64,000 nucleotides of DNA from Gammaproteobacteria bacterium. Lineage in GTDB: Bacteria; Pseudomonadota; Gammaproteobacteria; Pseudomonadales; Halieaceae. The position numbers and the translations under genes were made by a program. The notes under the pieces are model-generated. The model ran no database searches and was not told the DNA's origin. It worked only from the letters and a program-made list of their open reading frames with translations. Location of the stretch: contig JAUHXH010000004.1 in NCBI GenBank assembly GCA_030427085.1, positions 1 through 64,000 on the forward strand, read 5' to 3'. Of the stretch, positions 38,577 to 48,477 are shown one piece after another; position 1 is the first letter of the stretch; every line of letters starts with the position of its first letter.

Positions 38577-39353
38577 ATGTGCCTGATCGTGGTGGCCTGG
38601 CGCCAGCACCCCAAGTTTCCGCTGCTGATTGCAGCCAATCGCGACGAGTACCATGCTCGCCCCACCCGCCCCTCACAGTTCTGGCCCGATCACCCGCAGC
38701 TACTGGCCGGCCAGGATTTGTCGCAGGGCGGCACCTGGATGGGCGTCACTCGCGCAGGGCGCTTTGCGGCCATTACCAATTTTCGCGATCCCGAGCTCAC
38801 GCAAGCCCCTGCCAACCAGGCCCAGCAACCCAGACCTTCTCGCGGGGCATTACCCCTGAGTTTTTTACTCAGTGCAATGACCCCGGATCTTTTCCTGGCG
38901 GAGCTGGCAACACAGCGCCAGGACTACGCCGGCTACAACTTGTTAGTGAGCGACGGCCACACCCTCGCTTGTGGCGGCAACGCCGGCCCCGCCGCGCAAC
39001 GATTGGCACCCGGTGTGTACGGCCTGAGCAATGCCCGCCTGGACACACCCTGGCCCAAAGTACAGCGGGCGAAGGCCGCAATGGCTCAGTTGCTGAAAAG
39101 TGGACAAGTCAGCCATGAGAGCCTGGCCAACACAGTTTCCAATCACACCCCCGCCAAAGCCGGGGAATTGGCAGCGCTGGGACTGGAAGGCGAATTCGAC
39201 AGCGCCTTGTCGGCACAGTTTATTCAGGCAGGCGCGTATGGCACACGCGCCACAACCACACTGATGCTAGGGGCGGACGAAGGTATATTCTGGCGGGAAA
39301 CCAGCTTCGATGCTGCGGGCGAGGTGTGTGGCGAAGCGGAGTTCGAAACCTGA
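38577..39353 (+). CDS. NRDE/TANGO2-family protein
   Basis: 258-residue protein of the NRDE (Ser/Thr-rich T10, TANGO2) family, named for AANRDEYHARPT at about residues 20-31. The start MCLIVVAW puts cysteine at position 2, as expected for an Ntn-hydrolase-type fold; GGTWMGVTRAGRFAAITNFR is also characteristic. TANGO2 relatives are linked to haem or lipid handling, but bacterial function is unproven. ATG 38577 is chosen for the AGGAG upstream and the conserved N-terminus. It converges with ptsP with one base between stops. Confidence 0.88.
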   Translation: MCLIVVAWRQHPKFPLLIAANRDEYHARPTRPSQFWPDHPQLLAGQDLSQGGTWMGVTRAGRFAAITNFRDPELTQAPANQAQQPRPSRGALPLSFLLSAMTPDLFLAELATQRQDYAGYNLLVSDGHTLACGGNAGPAAQRLAPGVYGLSNARLDTPWPKVQRAKAAMAQLLKSGQVSHESLANTVSNHTPAKAGELAALGLEGEFDSALSAQFIQAGAYGTRATTTLMLGADEGIFWRETSFDAAGEVCGEAEFET

Positions 39354-39354
39354 T

Positions 39355-41619
39355 CTAGGCCAGCCGGCTGTGCAGGAACTGCCCCAGCCCCTGCTCCATC
39401 GCAAACTCTGACAGCATGGCGTGGATGGCGTTGGCGTCATCCAGGGTCATGGCGCGGGCCAACAGCTCACGGGACTGGGTCAGCGTGATACTGCGCAGGG
39501 CCTTTTTCACCTTGCCGAGACTGGTGGCGTTCATCGACAGCACGTTGTAACCCATGGCCAACAGCAGCATGGCCGCCAGCGGATCTCCCGCCAACTCACC
39601 GCAAATGCCCACCGGCTTACCTTCGGCCGCAGCGGCATCAGCCACCACTTGCAGGGCACCCAGCACCGCGGGGTGGTAGGAGTGGTACAGGTCGGCTACG
39701 CGGGCGTTGTTTCGATCGACTGCGAGCAGATATTGCGTCAGGTCATTGCTACCCACTGACAGGAAGTCGGCCCGGCGCGCAAGCCCGCGAGCCTGATAAA
39801 CAGCCGCCGGCACTTCCACCATCACGCCTACCGGGGGCATATCACCGGAGTGGCCTTCCTGCAGAATCTCGCCGTGGGCGCGGCGAATCAATTGCTGCGC
39901 CTCTTCCAGCTCCGCCACGTTGGTCACCATCGGTAACATGATGCGCAGGTTGCCCAGGCCCTCATTGGCCTTGAACATGGCGCGCACCTGGGCGAGGAAA
40001 ATTTCAGGGTGATCCAGCGTCACGCGAATGCCGCGCCAGCCGAGGAAGGGATTGTCCTCCTCGATGGGGAAATACGGCAGCGCCTTGTCGCCGCCGATAT
40101 CCAGGGTCCGCATGGTCACCGGCCGCGGCGCGAAGGCCTCCAGCTGTTCCCGGTAGATCTGCCGCTGTTCTTCCTCAGAGGGGAAGCGTTCACGTAAGAG
40201 AAAAGGCACTTCGGTACGGTACAGGCCGACGCCCTGTGCCCCCTGATCCAGGGACCGCGCCACATCCACCATCAGCCCGGTGTTAACCCACAGGGGCATG
40301 CGGTGACCGTCGAGGGTTTCGCATTTCAGTTCGCTGAGGCTGGCCAGGTCCTCACTCAAAGCGCGCTCTTCCGCCAGCGCCAGCTTAAACTGCCGCTTGA
40401 TATCGGCACTGGGGTTCAGATGCACGCTGCCGTGATAGCCATCCACAATGACCTCGCGGTCCTGCAGGCGGGTAAAGGGAAGATCGACCGCACCCATCAC
40501 AGTGGGAATCCCCATGGCGCGCGCCAGAATGGCCACGTGGGAGTTACCCGAGCCACGCACCGAAATCAGGCCCGCCAGTTTATCCTGGGGAATTTCCCCC
40601 AACACCGAGGCGGTTAATTCTTCGCCCACCAGGATGGTCTGGTCGGGGAATTCACGGGGCCGGGTATCTGCGGCCTGAAGGTAGGCCAGCACCCGGGTAC
40701 CCAGGTCTTTCACATCGACCGCGCGCTCTTTCAGGTAGCTGTGCTCCATGCGCTCGAAATGGCGGATGTGCTCGATCATGACCTGGCTGAGGGCACCCTG
40801 GGCCCACTCGCCCTGGCGAATCAGTCGCGCCACCTCGGCACCGATACTGGAGTCGTCGAGGATGCCCAAATACACGTCGAACAGGGCCTGGTCTTCCGGC
40901 GTGAGGTGGCCGGCGAGATTTTGCGACACCTGCTCGATGTCCTGCCGCACACTCAACAGCGCCTGCCGGAAGGCGCGCATCTCGCCGCGACGGTCGCTAC
41001 TGTTCTGGCGGGGTACAGCGTAAAGATCCGCCACCGGGGACACCACAACGGCCGTGCCGATCGCGATCCCCGGCGACCCGGGAATACCGTTGATAGTCGC
41101 GGTGGCCGCACCGGGACGCTCCAGCGCCTGCACCGAGCCGGTGACCTTGGCATGGGCAATCACTGCCGCCAGCTGGGCGGACATGGTGATCAGGAAGGCT
41201 TCTTCGCTTTCATCGAAACGGCGCTGCTCGGCCTGCTGTACGACCAGCACCCCCAGCACATCCCGCTGGTGAATAATGGGCACGCCGAGGAAGGCCGAGA
41301 ATGGCTCCTCGCCAATCCCCTCGAAGAGGCGGAAAGACGGGTGGGCTTCGGCATTCTCAAGGTTGACCGGTTCTTCCCGCTCTGCCACCAGGCCGACCAG
41401 GCCCTCGCCCTTGGCCAGCGCCGCCTTGCCCACCATCGCGGGATTCAATCCCTCGGTGGCCTGGAATACGTATTGGTCGGTGTCAGACTCGCGCAGATAG
41501 ACACTGCACACCTGCGTGCCCATGGCCTGACGCACGCGATGAACGATCACGGCCAGTGCATCCTCCAGGGTTTCGGCCGCGTTGACCTCCTGGACGATGT
41601 TGCGCAGCATTTCGAGCAC
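39355..41619 (-). CDS. ptsP: Phosphoenolpyruvate-protein phosphotransferase PtsP (nitrogen PTS EI)
   Basis: 754-residue EI-Ntr. An N-terminal GAF domain (about 1-160) senses small molecules, and a PEP-utiliser EI domain follows. The phosphohistidine is in GSGNSHVAILARAMGIP; the PEP-binding and catalytic regions include TLDIGGDKALPYFP and CGELAGDP. It phosphorylates NPr in a regulatory cascade for nitrogen and carbon control. The start is GTG 41619 (VLEML), three codons before an ATG. It follows rppH by three bases, as in E. coli. Confidence 0.96.
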   Translation of the reverse strand: MLEMLRNIVQEVNAAETLEDALAVIVHRVRQAMGTQVCSVYLRESDTDQYVFQATEGLNPAMVGKAALAKGEGLVGLVAEREEPVNLENAEAHPSFRLFEGIGEEPFSAFLGVPIIHQRDVLGVLVVQQAEQRRFDESEEAFLITMSAQLAAVIAHAKVTGSVQALERPGAATATINGIPGSPGIAIGTAVVVSPVADLYAVPRQNSSDRRGEMRAFRQALLSVRQDIEQVSQNLAGHLTPEDQALFDVYLGILDDSSIGAEVARLIRQGEWAQGALSQVMIEHIRHFERMEHSYLKERAVDVKDLGTRVLAYLQAADTRPREFPDQTILVGEELTASVLGEIPQDKLAGLISVRGSGNSHVAILARAMGIPTVMGAVDLPFTRLQDREVIVDGYHGSVHLNPSADIKRQFKLALAEERALSEDLASLSELKCETLDGHRMPLWVNTGLMVDVARSLDQGAQGVGLYRTEVPFLLRERFPSEEEQRQIYREQLEAFAPRPVTMRTLDIGGDKALPYFPIEEDNPFLGWRGIRVTLDHPEIFLAQVRAMFKANEGLGNLRIMLPMVTNVAELEEAQQLIRRAHGEILQEGHSGDMPPVGVMVEVPAAVYQARGLARRADFLSVGSNDLTQYLLAVDRNNARVADLYHSYHPAVLGALQVVADAAAAEGKPVGICGELAGDPLAAMLLLAMGYNVLSMNATSLGKVKKALRSITLTQSRELLARAMTLDDANAIHAMLSEFAMEQGLGQFLHSRLA

Positions 41620-41622
41620 GGT

Positions 41623-42126
41623 TCAGCGCTCCCCGGCGCGTTTTTCCACCGCGCGTCCCAACGGGATAACCAGTTCCTTGAGCGCACGGCGGTACACCTC
41701 ACGCTTGAAGGACACGACCTGCTCCAGCGGATACCAGTAGCTCACCCAGCGCCAGTGATCGAACTCGGGTTTTTGATTGCGATCCAGACGGACTGCATCG
41801 TCGTCGGCTGTCAGTCGAAGCAGAAACCAGCGCTGCTTCTGGCCAATGCAGGTCGGCCCATTACCGCGGCGTATGTAGCGGCGCGGCAACCGGTAGCGCA
41901 GCCAGCCCCGGGTGGAGGCCAATACTTCCACCTGGTCCGGCAGCAGGCCCACCTCTTCCTCGAGTTCGCGATACAGGGCCTGCTCAGCGGATTCGCCGTC
42001 TGCGATGCCCCCCTGGGGGAACTGCCAGGCATCCTGGCCACCTACACGGCGCCCCCACAGCACGCGGCCGGCGTCATTGGCCACCACGATGCCTACATTG
42101 GGTCGAAATCCATCCGCGTCAATCAC
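41623..42126 (-). CDS. rppH: RNA pyrophosphohydrolase
   Basis: Nudix enzyme that removes pyrophosphate from mRNA 5' ends and starts RNase E decay; 167 aa. It opens [14 protein letters not shown], has WQFPQGGI and the Nudix catalytic region [10 protein letters not shown], and a C-terminal half with [15 protein letters not shown]. The start is GTG 42126. It is the first gene of the rppH-ptsP operon and is divergent from the HAD phosphatase. Confidence 0.96.
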   Translation of the reverse strand: MIDADGFRPNVGIVVANDAGRVLWGRRVGGQDAWQFPQGGIADGESAEQALYRELEEEVGLLPDQVEVLASTRGWLRYRLPRRYIRRGNGPTCIGQKQRWFLLRLTADDDAVRLDRNQKPEFDHWRWVSYWYPLEQVVSFKREVYRRALKELVIPLGRAVEKRAGER

Positions 42127-42281
42127 TCGATCCGTGCCTTCTTATGTTTGTCTTCCAATACCAGTGGAGTGCCTGCCGTACAGGAACCGGCTATTGTTCC
42201 ACACTTTGCGAAAGCAGAGAAATTTACTCCGTTGCCGGCGACCGCTATCCTTGGGCGCTTTCCCGCAGCCCAAGACTCTCC

Positions 42282-42938
42282 ATGACCCTGGCAATCTTCG
42301 ACCTGGACAATACCCTGTTAAGCGGCGACAGCGATCATGCCTGGGGGCAATTCGTGTGCGAGCTCGGCCTGGTGGATGCGGCCGACTTTGGCCAGCGCAA
42401 CGAACAATTTTATCGGGATTACCAGGCAGGCTGCCTCGATATCGACGCCTACCTGCGCTTCGCCCTGTCACCGCTAAAGGGCCAGAGTGTGGCCACTGCC
42501 GAACAGTGGCACCGTACCTTCATGGCAGAGAAAATCGAACCCATGATCAGCAATGCTGCTATCTCGCTGGTGGAGCACCACCGCGAGCAGGGTGACGAAC
42601 TGCTGGTCATCACCGCCACCAATGCCTTTATCACCACCCCCATCGTGGCGCGATTCGGCATCGACCATTTGTTGGCTTGTGAAGCAGAGGTGGAAGATGG
42701 CTGCTACACGGGGCAGCCGCTTGGAATTCCCACTTACCGGGAAGGTAAGGTGACCCGGCTACAACACTGGTTGTCAGAACACGGGCACTCGCTGGACGGC
42801 GCCTGGTTTTACAGCGATTCGCACAATGATTTGCCGCTATTGGAAGTGGTAGACCGGCCCGTGGCTGTGGACCCCGATGACACCCTGCGCGCCCATGCCG
42901 AGGCAGCGGGCTGGCCGGTTATTTCCCTGATTGATTAA
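42282..42938 (+). CDS. HAD-IB family phosphatase (SerB-like)
   Basis: 218-residue haloacid dehalogenase-type hydrolase. Motif I is FDLDNTLLSGDSD (nucleophile D7, acid D9), motif II is VITATNAF, and motif III/IV is FYSDSHNDLPLL. The subclass (DxDNT with an alpha-helical cap) includes phosphoserine phosphatase-like enzymes, but the substrate is unassigned. Start ATG 42282 gives MTLAIFDLDN; the upstream extension has no domain. Converges with the RlmI-like gene. Confidence 0.9.
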   Translation: MTLAIFDLDNTLLSGDSDHAWGQFVCELGLVDAADFGQRNEQFYRDYQAGCLDIDAYLRFALSPLKGQSVATAEQWHRTFMAEKIEPMISNAAISLVEHHREQGDELLVITATNAFITTPIVARFGIDHLLACEAEVEDGCYTGQPLGIPTYREGKVTRLQHWLSEHGHSLDGAWFYSDSHNDLPLLEVVDRPVAVDPDDTLRAHAEAAGWPVISLID

Positions 42939-42951
42939 GTGCCGGACCGGC

Positions 42952-44151
42952 TTAGCCCAGTTCTGGCAGGCGGCGCACAAACACAGACTTCAGGTACTCC
43001 GTTTCGGGAATTGCCGGGTGTACCGGGTGGTCCGGCCCCTGCCCTGCCTGCTCCAGTACCTGTAGGGCGCAGCCGACGCGACTCGCCGCACCGGCCAGTG
43101 CCGCTACCAGTTCCTCGCGCGGCAAGTGCATGGAACAAGAGCCAGACACCAGCACGCCACCCGGACGCAGTACCCGCAGCGCCAGTTCATTGATGCGGCG
43201 ATAGGCTTTGACGCCCTTGCGCAGATCCCGTCGGCGCTGGATGAATGCCGGCGGGTCGAGCACTACCAGATCGAAAGCTTCGCCCTCGCCGGCCAACTGA
43301 TTGAGTACCTGGTCTGCCGGGCCGCGACGCACGCCGACCCGATCGGCAAGCCCGTTTAGGGCCGCGTTGTGGGCCACTTCCTCGAGCGCAAATTCGGAAC
43401 TGTCTACACACGTTACCGACCGGGCACCCGCCGCCGCGGCCTGCACGCCCCAGCCACCCACGTAGCTGTAGACATCCAGCACCCGGGCGCCGGCGGCATA
43501 CGTCGCCATCCGCGCCCGAGCGAGGCGATGATCGTAGAACCAGCCGGTTTTCTGACCCTGCCACACGGGCGCCTCAAAGGTGACTTCGTTTTCCACCAGA
43601 GGCAGGCGCTGTGGAACGTCGCCATGAACGACTTCAACCCGCTCAGGCAGCGCTTGCTCGCGACGTGCCCGACTATCGCAGCGCAGCAGGATACCGGCCG
43701 GTTGTAACACGTCCACCAGAGCGGCCAGCAAAGCCTGTTCCAGGCGCTCCACGCCAGCATTGTTCAACTGCACCACCAGGTAGTCGCCGAAGCGATCCAC
43801 CACCAAACCCGGCAGAAAGTCACTGTCACCGTATACCAGCCGGTAATGGGGAGTGGGGAATGCCGCTTCGCGCAAGGCCAGGGCCTGGCGCAGACGGGTG
43901 ACGAGCAGGCCCTGGTCGAGCGCCATTTCCCGCCCAGGCGCGTAGACGCGGGCGCAAATCAGCGAGTTCGGCTCCATGTAGGCACTGCCCAGCAGGGCAC
44001 CATTATGGTCGCGCACGCACACCTGATCGCCCGCGTTGAATACGCTCAGGGCATTGCGCGCGGTATCGACCTCATTGGAGTAGACCCACAGGTGGCCGCC
44101 GCGCAGGCGGCGGTGAGCCCCCTGGCGCAGGTACAAATCGTTCATCGTCAT
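42952..44151 (-). CDS. rlmI: RlmI-like 23S rRNA (cytosine-5) methyltransferase
   Basis: SAM-dependent rRNA methyltransferase; E. coli RlmI makes m5C1962 of 23S rRNA. The 399-residue protein has a PUA domain (about 1-75, GGHLWVYSNEVD), an EEHEA-like middle domain, and a Rossmann methyltransferase (about 205-399). Motifs include LDVYSYVGGWGVQAA, VVLDPPAF and SGSCSMH. Other m5C methyltransferases of the YccW group look similar, so the exact target base is inferred. The ATG at 44151 or 44145 may be used. Confidence 0.88.
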   Translation of the reverse strand: MTMNDLYLRQGAHRRLRGGHLWVYSNEVDTARNALSVFNAGDQVCVRDHNGALLGSAYMEPNSLICARVYAPGREMALDQGLLVTRLRQALALREAAFPTPHYRLVYGDSDFLPGLVVDRFGDYLVVQLNNAGVERLEQALLAALVDVLQPAGILLRCDSRARREQALPERVEVVHGDVPQRLPLVENEVTFEAPVWQGQKTGWFYDHRLARARMATYAAGARVLDVYSYVGGWGVQAAAAGARSVTCVDSSEFALEEVAHNAALNGLADRVGVRRGPADQVLNQLAGEGEAFDLVVLDPPAFIQRRRDLRKGVKAYRRINELALRVLRPGGVLVSGSCSMHLPREELVAALAGAASRVGCALQVLEQAGQGPDHPVHPAIPETEYLKSVFVRRLPELG

Positions 44152-44190
44152 GTCGAGTTCAGCCGCACAGCCATTGCGCGGCCGGCGGGA

Positions 44191-44580
44191 TCAGTCTTCT
44201 TCGCAGCGCGCGGCGTAATCGTCGGCGGAGAGTAGAGCGTCCAGTTCGGCGGTGTCGGAGGGCTGCAGGCGGAAAAACCAGCCGTCGTTGTAGGGGTCGG
44301 CATTCACGGTTTCAGGCGCGTCTTCCAGCGTTTCGTTCACCGCCACCACTTCACCACCCACGGGAGCGTAGATATCTGACGCAGCTTTTACTGACTCTAC
44401 CACGCCCGCTTCGTCACCCGCGGCCAGCGTGCTGCCCACTTCCGGCAGTTCAACGAACACCACATCACCCAGTTCTTTCTGGGCGTGGTCGCTGACGCCC
44501 ACGGTGACGGTACCGTCTTCTTCCAGGCGGGCCCACTCGTGGCTGCTGGCGTATTTCAGTTCGCTGGGCGTCAAGCTCAT
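44191..44580 (-). CDS. gcvH: Glycine cleavage system H protein
   Basis: Lipoyl carrier that shuttles the aminomethyl group between the P and T proteins; 129 aa. The lipoylated lysine is K65 in [14 protein letters not shown] 44580 has AAGAGGAC upstream. No gcvT or gcvP lies within the window on either side. In E. coli the ubiI-gcvT-gcvH-gcvP order holds; here gcvH follows ubiI after about 84 bp with gcvT missing. Confidence 0.96.
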   Translation of the reverse strand: MSLTPSELKYASSHEWARLEEDGTVTVGVSDHAQKELGDVVFVELPEVGSTLAAGDEAGVVESVKAASDIYAPVGGEVVAVNETLEDAPETVNADPYNDGWFFRLQPSDTAELDALLSADDYAARCEED

Positions 44581-44664
44581 GTTGCTGTCCTCTTGAGAAT
44601 TCGGCGCGTACTGCCGGGGGGCGGTGGCTAAGGCGCCCATTCTAACTGCGCCTTCAGGAAATAC

Positions 44665-45894
44665 CTAGTTACCGAGGCCCATTGCATGGCGCATGATGCG
44701 ACGTTTCAGTGGTGCTATCCGGCTCACCTCGCGCATCCCCACATTGCGCAGCCAGCGCAGCGGCAGGGCGCGCTGGGCAAACAGGCGCTTGAAGCCATCC
44801 ATTGCCGCCATCATCAACAGGTTGTCCCCTTTTCGGCGGCGCTGGTAACGACCCAGGCAATCCAGGCTACCGGGAGATAGACCGCGCTCGCGGGCGGCCA
44901 CGATTTCCTCGGCGAGCACCGCCACATCCTTGAGTCCCAGATTTACCCCCTGACCCGCCAGGGGGTGGATCGTGTGAGCCGCGTCGCCCACCAGCGCCAC
45001 GCCGGGCTGCACATAATCCACCGCGTGGCGTTGGCGCAGGGGAAAGCTGAACCGTGCTGAACTGTGTAACACCTTACCCAGGCAGTACTCCGAGGCGCGG
45101 GACAGGGCATCACAGAAGGCCGCGTCGTCCATTGCCAGGAGCTCCTCCGCCAGCGCCTCCTCGCAGGACCACACGATGGAACAAAAGTGGCGCCCGCTGC
45201 CGTCGTCTGGCAACGGCAGTAAAGCCAGGGGCCCGCTGATCAGAAATCGCTGCCACGCCGTATGCCGGTGACTGTTTTCCAGCTCCACCGTAGCCACCAG
45301 GGCACGGTGGCCGTAATCCCACTCCCGGGTGGCAAAGCCCAGTTGTTCACGGACCGCTGACAGCGCGCCGTCGGCCGCCACTAACAGGTCAGCCTGTAAC
45401 TCGCGGCCATCCTCAAGCGACACCGTCACACCGGAAGCATTCGCGGTGCACGAAGACAGCCGCGCCGGTTGCAAACGACGCACTTCCGGGCAGGCATCCA
45501 GTTCCTCCGCCAGGGCGTGCAGAACCACCCGGTTCTCCGCGATATAACCCAGCACCTCGCAATTCAGTTCCGAACTATCGAAGTCGATGCGACCGGTGCC
45601 CTCAGCATCCCAAACGCTCATGTGGGCGTACTCACACACTCGTTGTTCAGCGACGCCATCCCAGGCGCGCAAGCGCTGAAGTAGCTGTCGGGACTGGGGC
45701 GTCAGGGCGCTCACCCGTGGATCGAAGTCGTCGACGCCGGCGGCGGCCAGCGGCGGCGCACCGGGCCGCTCGCCCGCTTCCACCAGTGCAACGTGAAAGT
45801 CGGCATCACTGAGTGCAAGGGCCAGTGAGCCACCGGCAATGCCGGCGCCGATAATCACCACGTCATAGCGGCGCGTGTCACTGCGTTTATCCAT
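44665..45894 (-). CDS. ubiI: UbiI/VisC-type FAD monooxygenase (ubiquinone synthesis)
   Basis: 409-residue flavoprotein hydroxylase of the UbiH/UbiI/UbiF family. The FAD Rossmann motif is GAGIAGGSLALAL near residue 15; the second FAD motif is VGDAAHTIHPLAGQG (about residue 290). UbiI hydroxylates C5 of the ubiquinone ring. ATG 45894 has AGGAGA upstream and overlaps the ubiH stop by eight bases. The UbiI versus UbiF assignment rests on operon position beside ubiH and pepP. Confidence 0.85.
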   Translation of the reverse strand: MDKRSDTRRYDVVIIGAGIAGGSLALALSDADFHVALVEAGERPGAPPLAAAGVDDFDPRVSALTPQSRQLLQRLRAWDGVAEQRVCEYAHMSVWDAEGTGRIDFDSSELNCEVLGYIAENRVVLHALAEELDACPEVRRLQPARLSSCTANASGVTVSLEDGRELQADLLVAADGALSAVREQLGFATREWDYGHRALVATVELENSHRHTAWQRFLISGPLALLPLPDDGSGRHFCSIVWSCEEALAEELLAMDDAAFCDALSRASEYCLGKVLHSSARFSFPLRQRHAVDYVQPGVALVGDAAHTIHPLAGQGVNLGLKDVAVLAEEIVAARERGLSPGSLDCLGRYQRRRKGDNLLMMAAMDGFKRLFAQRALPLRWLRNVGMREVSRIAPLKRRIMRHAMGLGN

Positions 45895-47140
45895 GTCCGC
45901 TCTCCTGTCTGCGCCCTTCCTCCAGAGCCGCCAGGCCTGCACTGTACCGCACGAACTCGCGCTTGGCGCCCGGAGTCAGGTCCAGCCCGGCCAGACCCAG
46001 GTCGCGCAGCACGCCGAGCAGCGGGTCGTTATCCATAAACAGACGGGGCAGGTAATCGCTAAAGGCAATGGTTCGTGCCTGATCGTCGGACTGGCGCGCC
46101 AGGTAGCGCTGCAATACTGCCGGACTGCCATGATCCTCACCAGCCGCCATTGCCTGCGCCAATACGGCAGACAATGCCGCCACGTCACGCAGCGCCAGAT
46201 TGAAACCCTGCCCCGCTACCGGGTGGAGGGCGTGCGCGGCATTGCCCATCACCACAATGCCCCGTCGTACCTGTTCGCGGGACTGCATCAGGGCCAGCGG
46301 ATAACTGTCCCGGCGCCCTACCTGCAACAACTTGCCCAGCCGATAGCCGAAGCGATGCTGTAGCTGCGCTAAAAACTCGTCCTCAGGACAGGTGGATAAA
46401 TGCGCAGCGCGCTCCTCATCGAGAGTCCACACCAGCGCGCTGCGGCTGGGGGCCGGCGCCAGCGTCGGCAGTGGCAACAGTGCCAGCGGGCCCTGTCGGG
46501 TAAACCGTTCATAGGCACAACCGGCGTGCGCTTCAGCACTGACCACATTCGCCACCACAGCGGACTGGCTGTACGTTTTGCGCTGTACTGCCACCCCAAG
46601 GGAAGCGCGCAGGGCGGAGTTGGCGCCGTCGGCGACGATCAGTAAACCAGCCGATAGCGCTTCCCCCTGATCCAGGTCCAGATGCACGCCTGAGGAACTG
46701 ACCTCGACCCCACTGACACTGGCGGGACTGTAGAGTTCGATGCCACCCGCCTCACGCACGCAGTGCAACAAGGCCGCCCCCAGCCAGGGGTTTTCCACCA
46801 CGTGCCCCAGGGCCGGCCAGTCATAGTCCGCTGCTTTCAGCAAGGTGCTACCGAAATGCCCGCGATTGGAGACATGCACGGTATCGATCGCGCAGGCCTG
46901 CCGGGATAGCGTCGCCCAGACTCCGATGTTGCGGTAAATCTGCTCGGAGGCGTAACTGAGCGCCGTAGAACGCGCATCGAAAGAGGGGTGATCCGGCAGC
47001 GCCACCTCGGGCTCCGGCAATGGGTGGCTCTCCACCACCGCAATTTGCGCCGACGCTGGCAAGCTGTGGCGCAGGTGCAGGGCCAGGCTCAAGCCCACCA
47101 TGCCGCCACCGGCGATCACCACATCCCAGTGCTTGCTCAC
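45887..47140 (-). CDS. ubiH: 2-octaprenyl-6-methoxyphenol hydroxylase
   Basis: 417-residue FAD monooxygenase that hydroxylates C1 of the ubiquinone ring. Motifs are VVIAGGGMVGLSLAL at the N-terminus, and MGNAAHALHPVAGQGFNLAL near residue 285. The start is GTG 47140, overlapping the pepP stop by four bases. With ubiI it gives two ring hydroxylases in one operon. Confidence 0.93.
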   Translation of the reverse strand: MSKHWDVVIAGGGMVGLSLALHLRHSLPASAQIAVVESHPLPEPEVALPDHPSFDARSTALSYASEQIYRNIGVWATLSRQACAIDTVHVSNRGHFGSTLLKAADYDWPALGHVVENPWLGAALLHCVREAGGIELYSPASVSGVEVSSSGVHLDLDQGEALSAGLLIVADGANSALRASLGVAVQRKTYSQSAVVANVVSAEAHAGCAYERFTRQGPLALLPLPTLAPAPSRSALVWTLDEERAAHLSTCPEDEFLAQLQHRFGYRLGKLLQVGRRDSYPLALMQSREQVRRGIVVMGNAAHALHPVAGQGFNLALRDVAALSAVLAQAMAAGEDHGSPAVLQRYLARQSDDQARTIAFSDYLPRLFMDNDPLLGVLRDLGLAGLDLTPGAKREFVRYSAGLAALEEGRRQESGHG

Positions 47141-48456
47141 GCTGACGTCGCCATCAGGTTCTGAATGTCGTCCACCGCTTTGGGCGCTCCCTCGGTCAGC
47201 ACCTCACACCCTGTTTCTGTCACCGCTACATTGTCTTCAATGCGAATGCCGATGCCGCGCCAGCGCTTCGGAACACGCGTGTTGTCGGGCGCCACGTACA
47301 AACCCGGCTCTACCGTCATCACCATGCCTGGCTCCAAGACACGCCACTGTTCACCCACCCTGTAATCGCCGACATCGTGCACGTCCATGCCCAGCCAATG
47401 GCCCACCCGGTGCATGTAGAACTCGCGATAGGCCTCATTCCTGAGCAGGGTGGATACCCGGCCCTTGAGTAAACCCAGCTCGACCAGGCCCTCGGTAATG
47501 ACCCGCGCGGATTCCAGATGGGGCTCGTCCCAATGGCGTCCGGGCGCGATCGCGTTCATGGCCGCTTCCTGTGCCGCCAGCACCACCTCGTAGAGCGCAG
47601 CCTGCTCGGCGGTAAATTCGCCATTCACCGGATAGGTGCGCGTCACGTCGGCCGCGTAGTGCTGCAGTTCGCAGCCGGCGTCCACCAGCACCAGGTCGCC
47701 CGAGCGCAGGCGCGCCTGATTTTCGATGTAGTGCAGCACACAGCCGTTGTCACCGCCGCCCACGATACAGGGATAGGCCGGTTGGCGTGCACCGGACATG
47801 GCAAACTCATGCAGCAACTCGGCTTCCAACTGATATTCGAATGCGCCAGGCTGGCAGAACTGCATCGCCCGGCGATGGGCCCGTGCGGTGATCTCGCCAG
47901 CCTGGCGCAACAGGCGCAGTTCCGCCGCGCTCTTGAACAGGCGTAACTCGTGGAGCGTGTGGTCCAGGTCGGTGAATTCGCCGGGCGGAACCGCACCGCT
48001 GGCTTCCTGGGCGCGGATGCGATTGACCCAACTCATGATCTGCCGATCAAAATCCCCGCGCCTCCCCATCGAGTAGTACACCCGATCGCGGCCCTCTATG
48101 AGGCCCGGCAGGATTTCGTCGATATCCCCGATGGGGAAAGCGTCGTCAGCACCAAAGCGTTCGCAGGCCGCCTCGGGCCCAACGCGCGGGCCATGCCACA
48201 ACTCCTGTTGCGGATTGCGCTCACGACAAAACAATACGAACTGCCCCTGGCGCCGACCGGGCGTCAGTACCAGTACCGCCTCGGGCTCATCAAACCCGGT
48301 GAGATAGTGGAAGTCAGAATCCTGCCGGAACAGGTACTCGGTATCGCGGGAGCGCATTTGCAGCCGCGCCGAGGGAATGATGGCGATACTGTCGGGCTCG
48401 AGCATCGCCATCAGATTGCGACGCCGGCGGGCATACTCCGATTTGCTGATACTCAC
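47137..48456 (-). CDS. pepP: Xaa-Pro aminopeptidase
   Basis: Dimetal M24B peptidase that removes the N-terminal residue next to proline; 439 aa. An N-terminal creatinase-like domain (about 1-165) precedes the pita-bread catalytic domain. Metal ligands are visible in VLVDAGCELQHYAADVTRTYP (both Asp), HRVGHWLGMDVHD (His), TVEPGLYV and GIRIEDNV (both Glu). The start is GTG 48456. It lies between ygfB and ubiH, as in E. coli. Confidence 0.95.
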   Translation of the reverse strand: MSISKSEYARRRRNLMAMLEPDSIAIIPSARLQMRSRDTEYLFRQDSDFHYLTGFDEPEAVLVLTPGRRQGQFVLFCRERNPQQELWHGPRVGPEAACERFGADDAFPIGDIDEILPGLIEGRDRVYYSMGRRGDFDRQIMSWVNRIRAQEASGAVPPGEFTDLDHTLHELRLFKSAAELRLLRQAGEITARAHRRAMQFCQPGAFEYQLEAELLHEFAMSGARQPAYPCIVGGGDNGCVLHYIENQARLRSGDLVLVDAGCELQHYAADVTRTYPVNGEFTAEQAALYEVVLAAQEAAMNAIAPGRHWDEPHLESARVITEGLVELGLLKGRVSTLLRNEAYREFYMHRVGHWLGMDVHDVGDYRVGEQWRVLEPGMVMTVEPGLYVAPDNTRVPKRWRGIGIRIEDNVAVTETGCEVLTEGAPKAVDDIQNLMATSA

Positions 48457-48477
48457 GATTGGCTACGATGCCCGGGT

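Noticed and set aside
40741-42285. Long plus-strand open frame (about 514 codons)
   Set aside because: It lies antisense to ptsP and rppH, which have full motifs; the frame is a by-product of GC-rich codon bias.
44581-44664. Glycine riboswitch before gcvH
   Set aside because: Only about 84 bp separates ubiI and gcvH, too short for the tandem aptamer, and no aptamer motif is visible.
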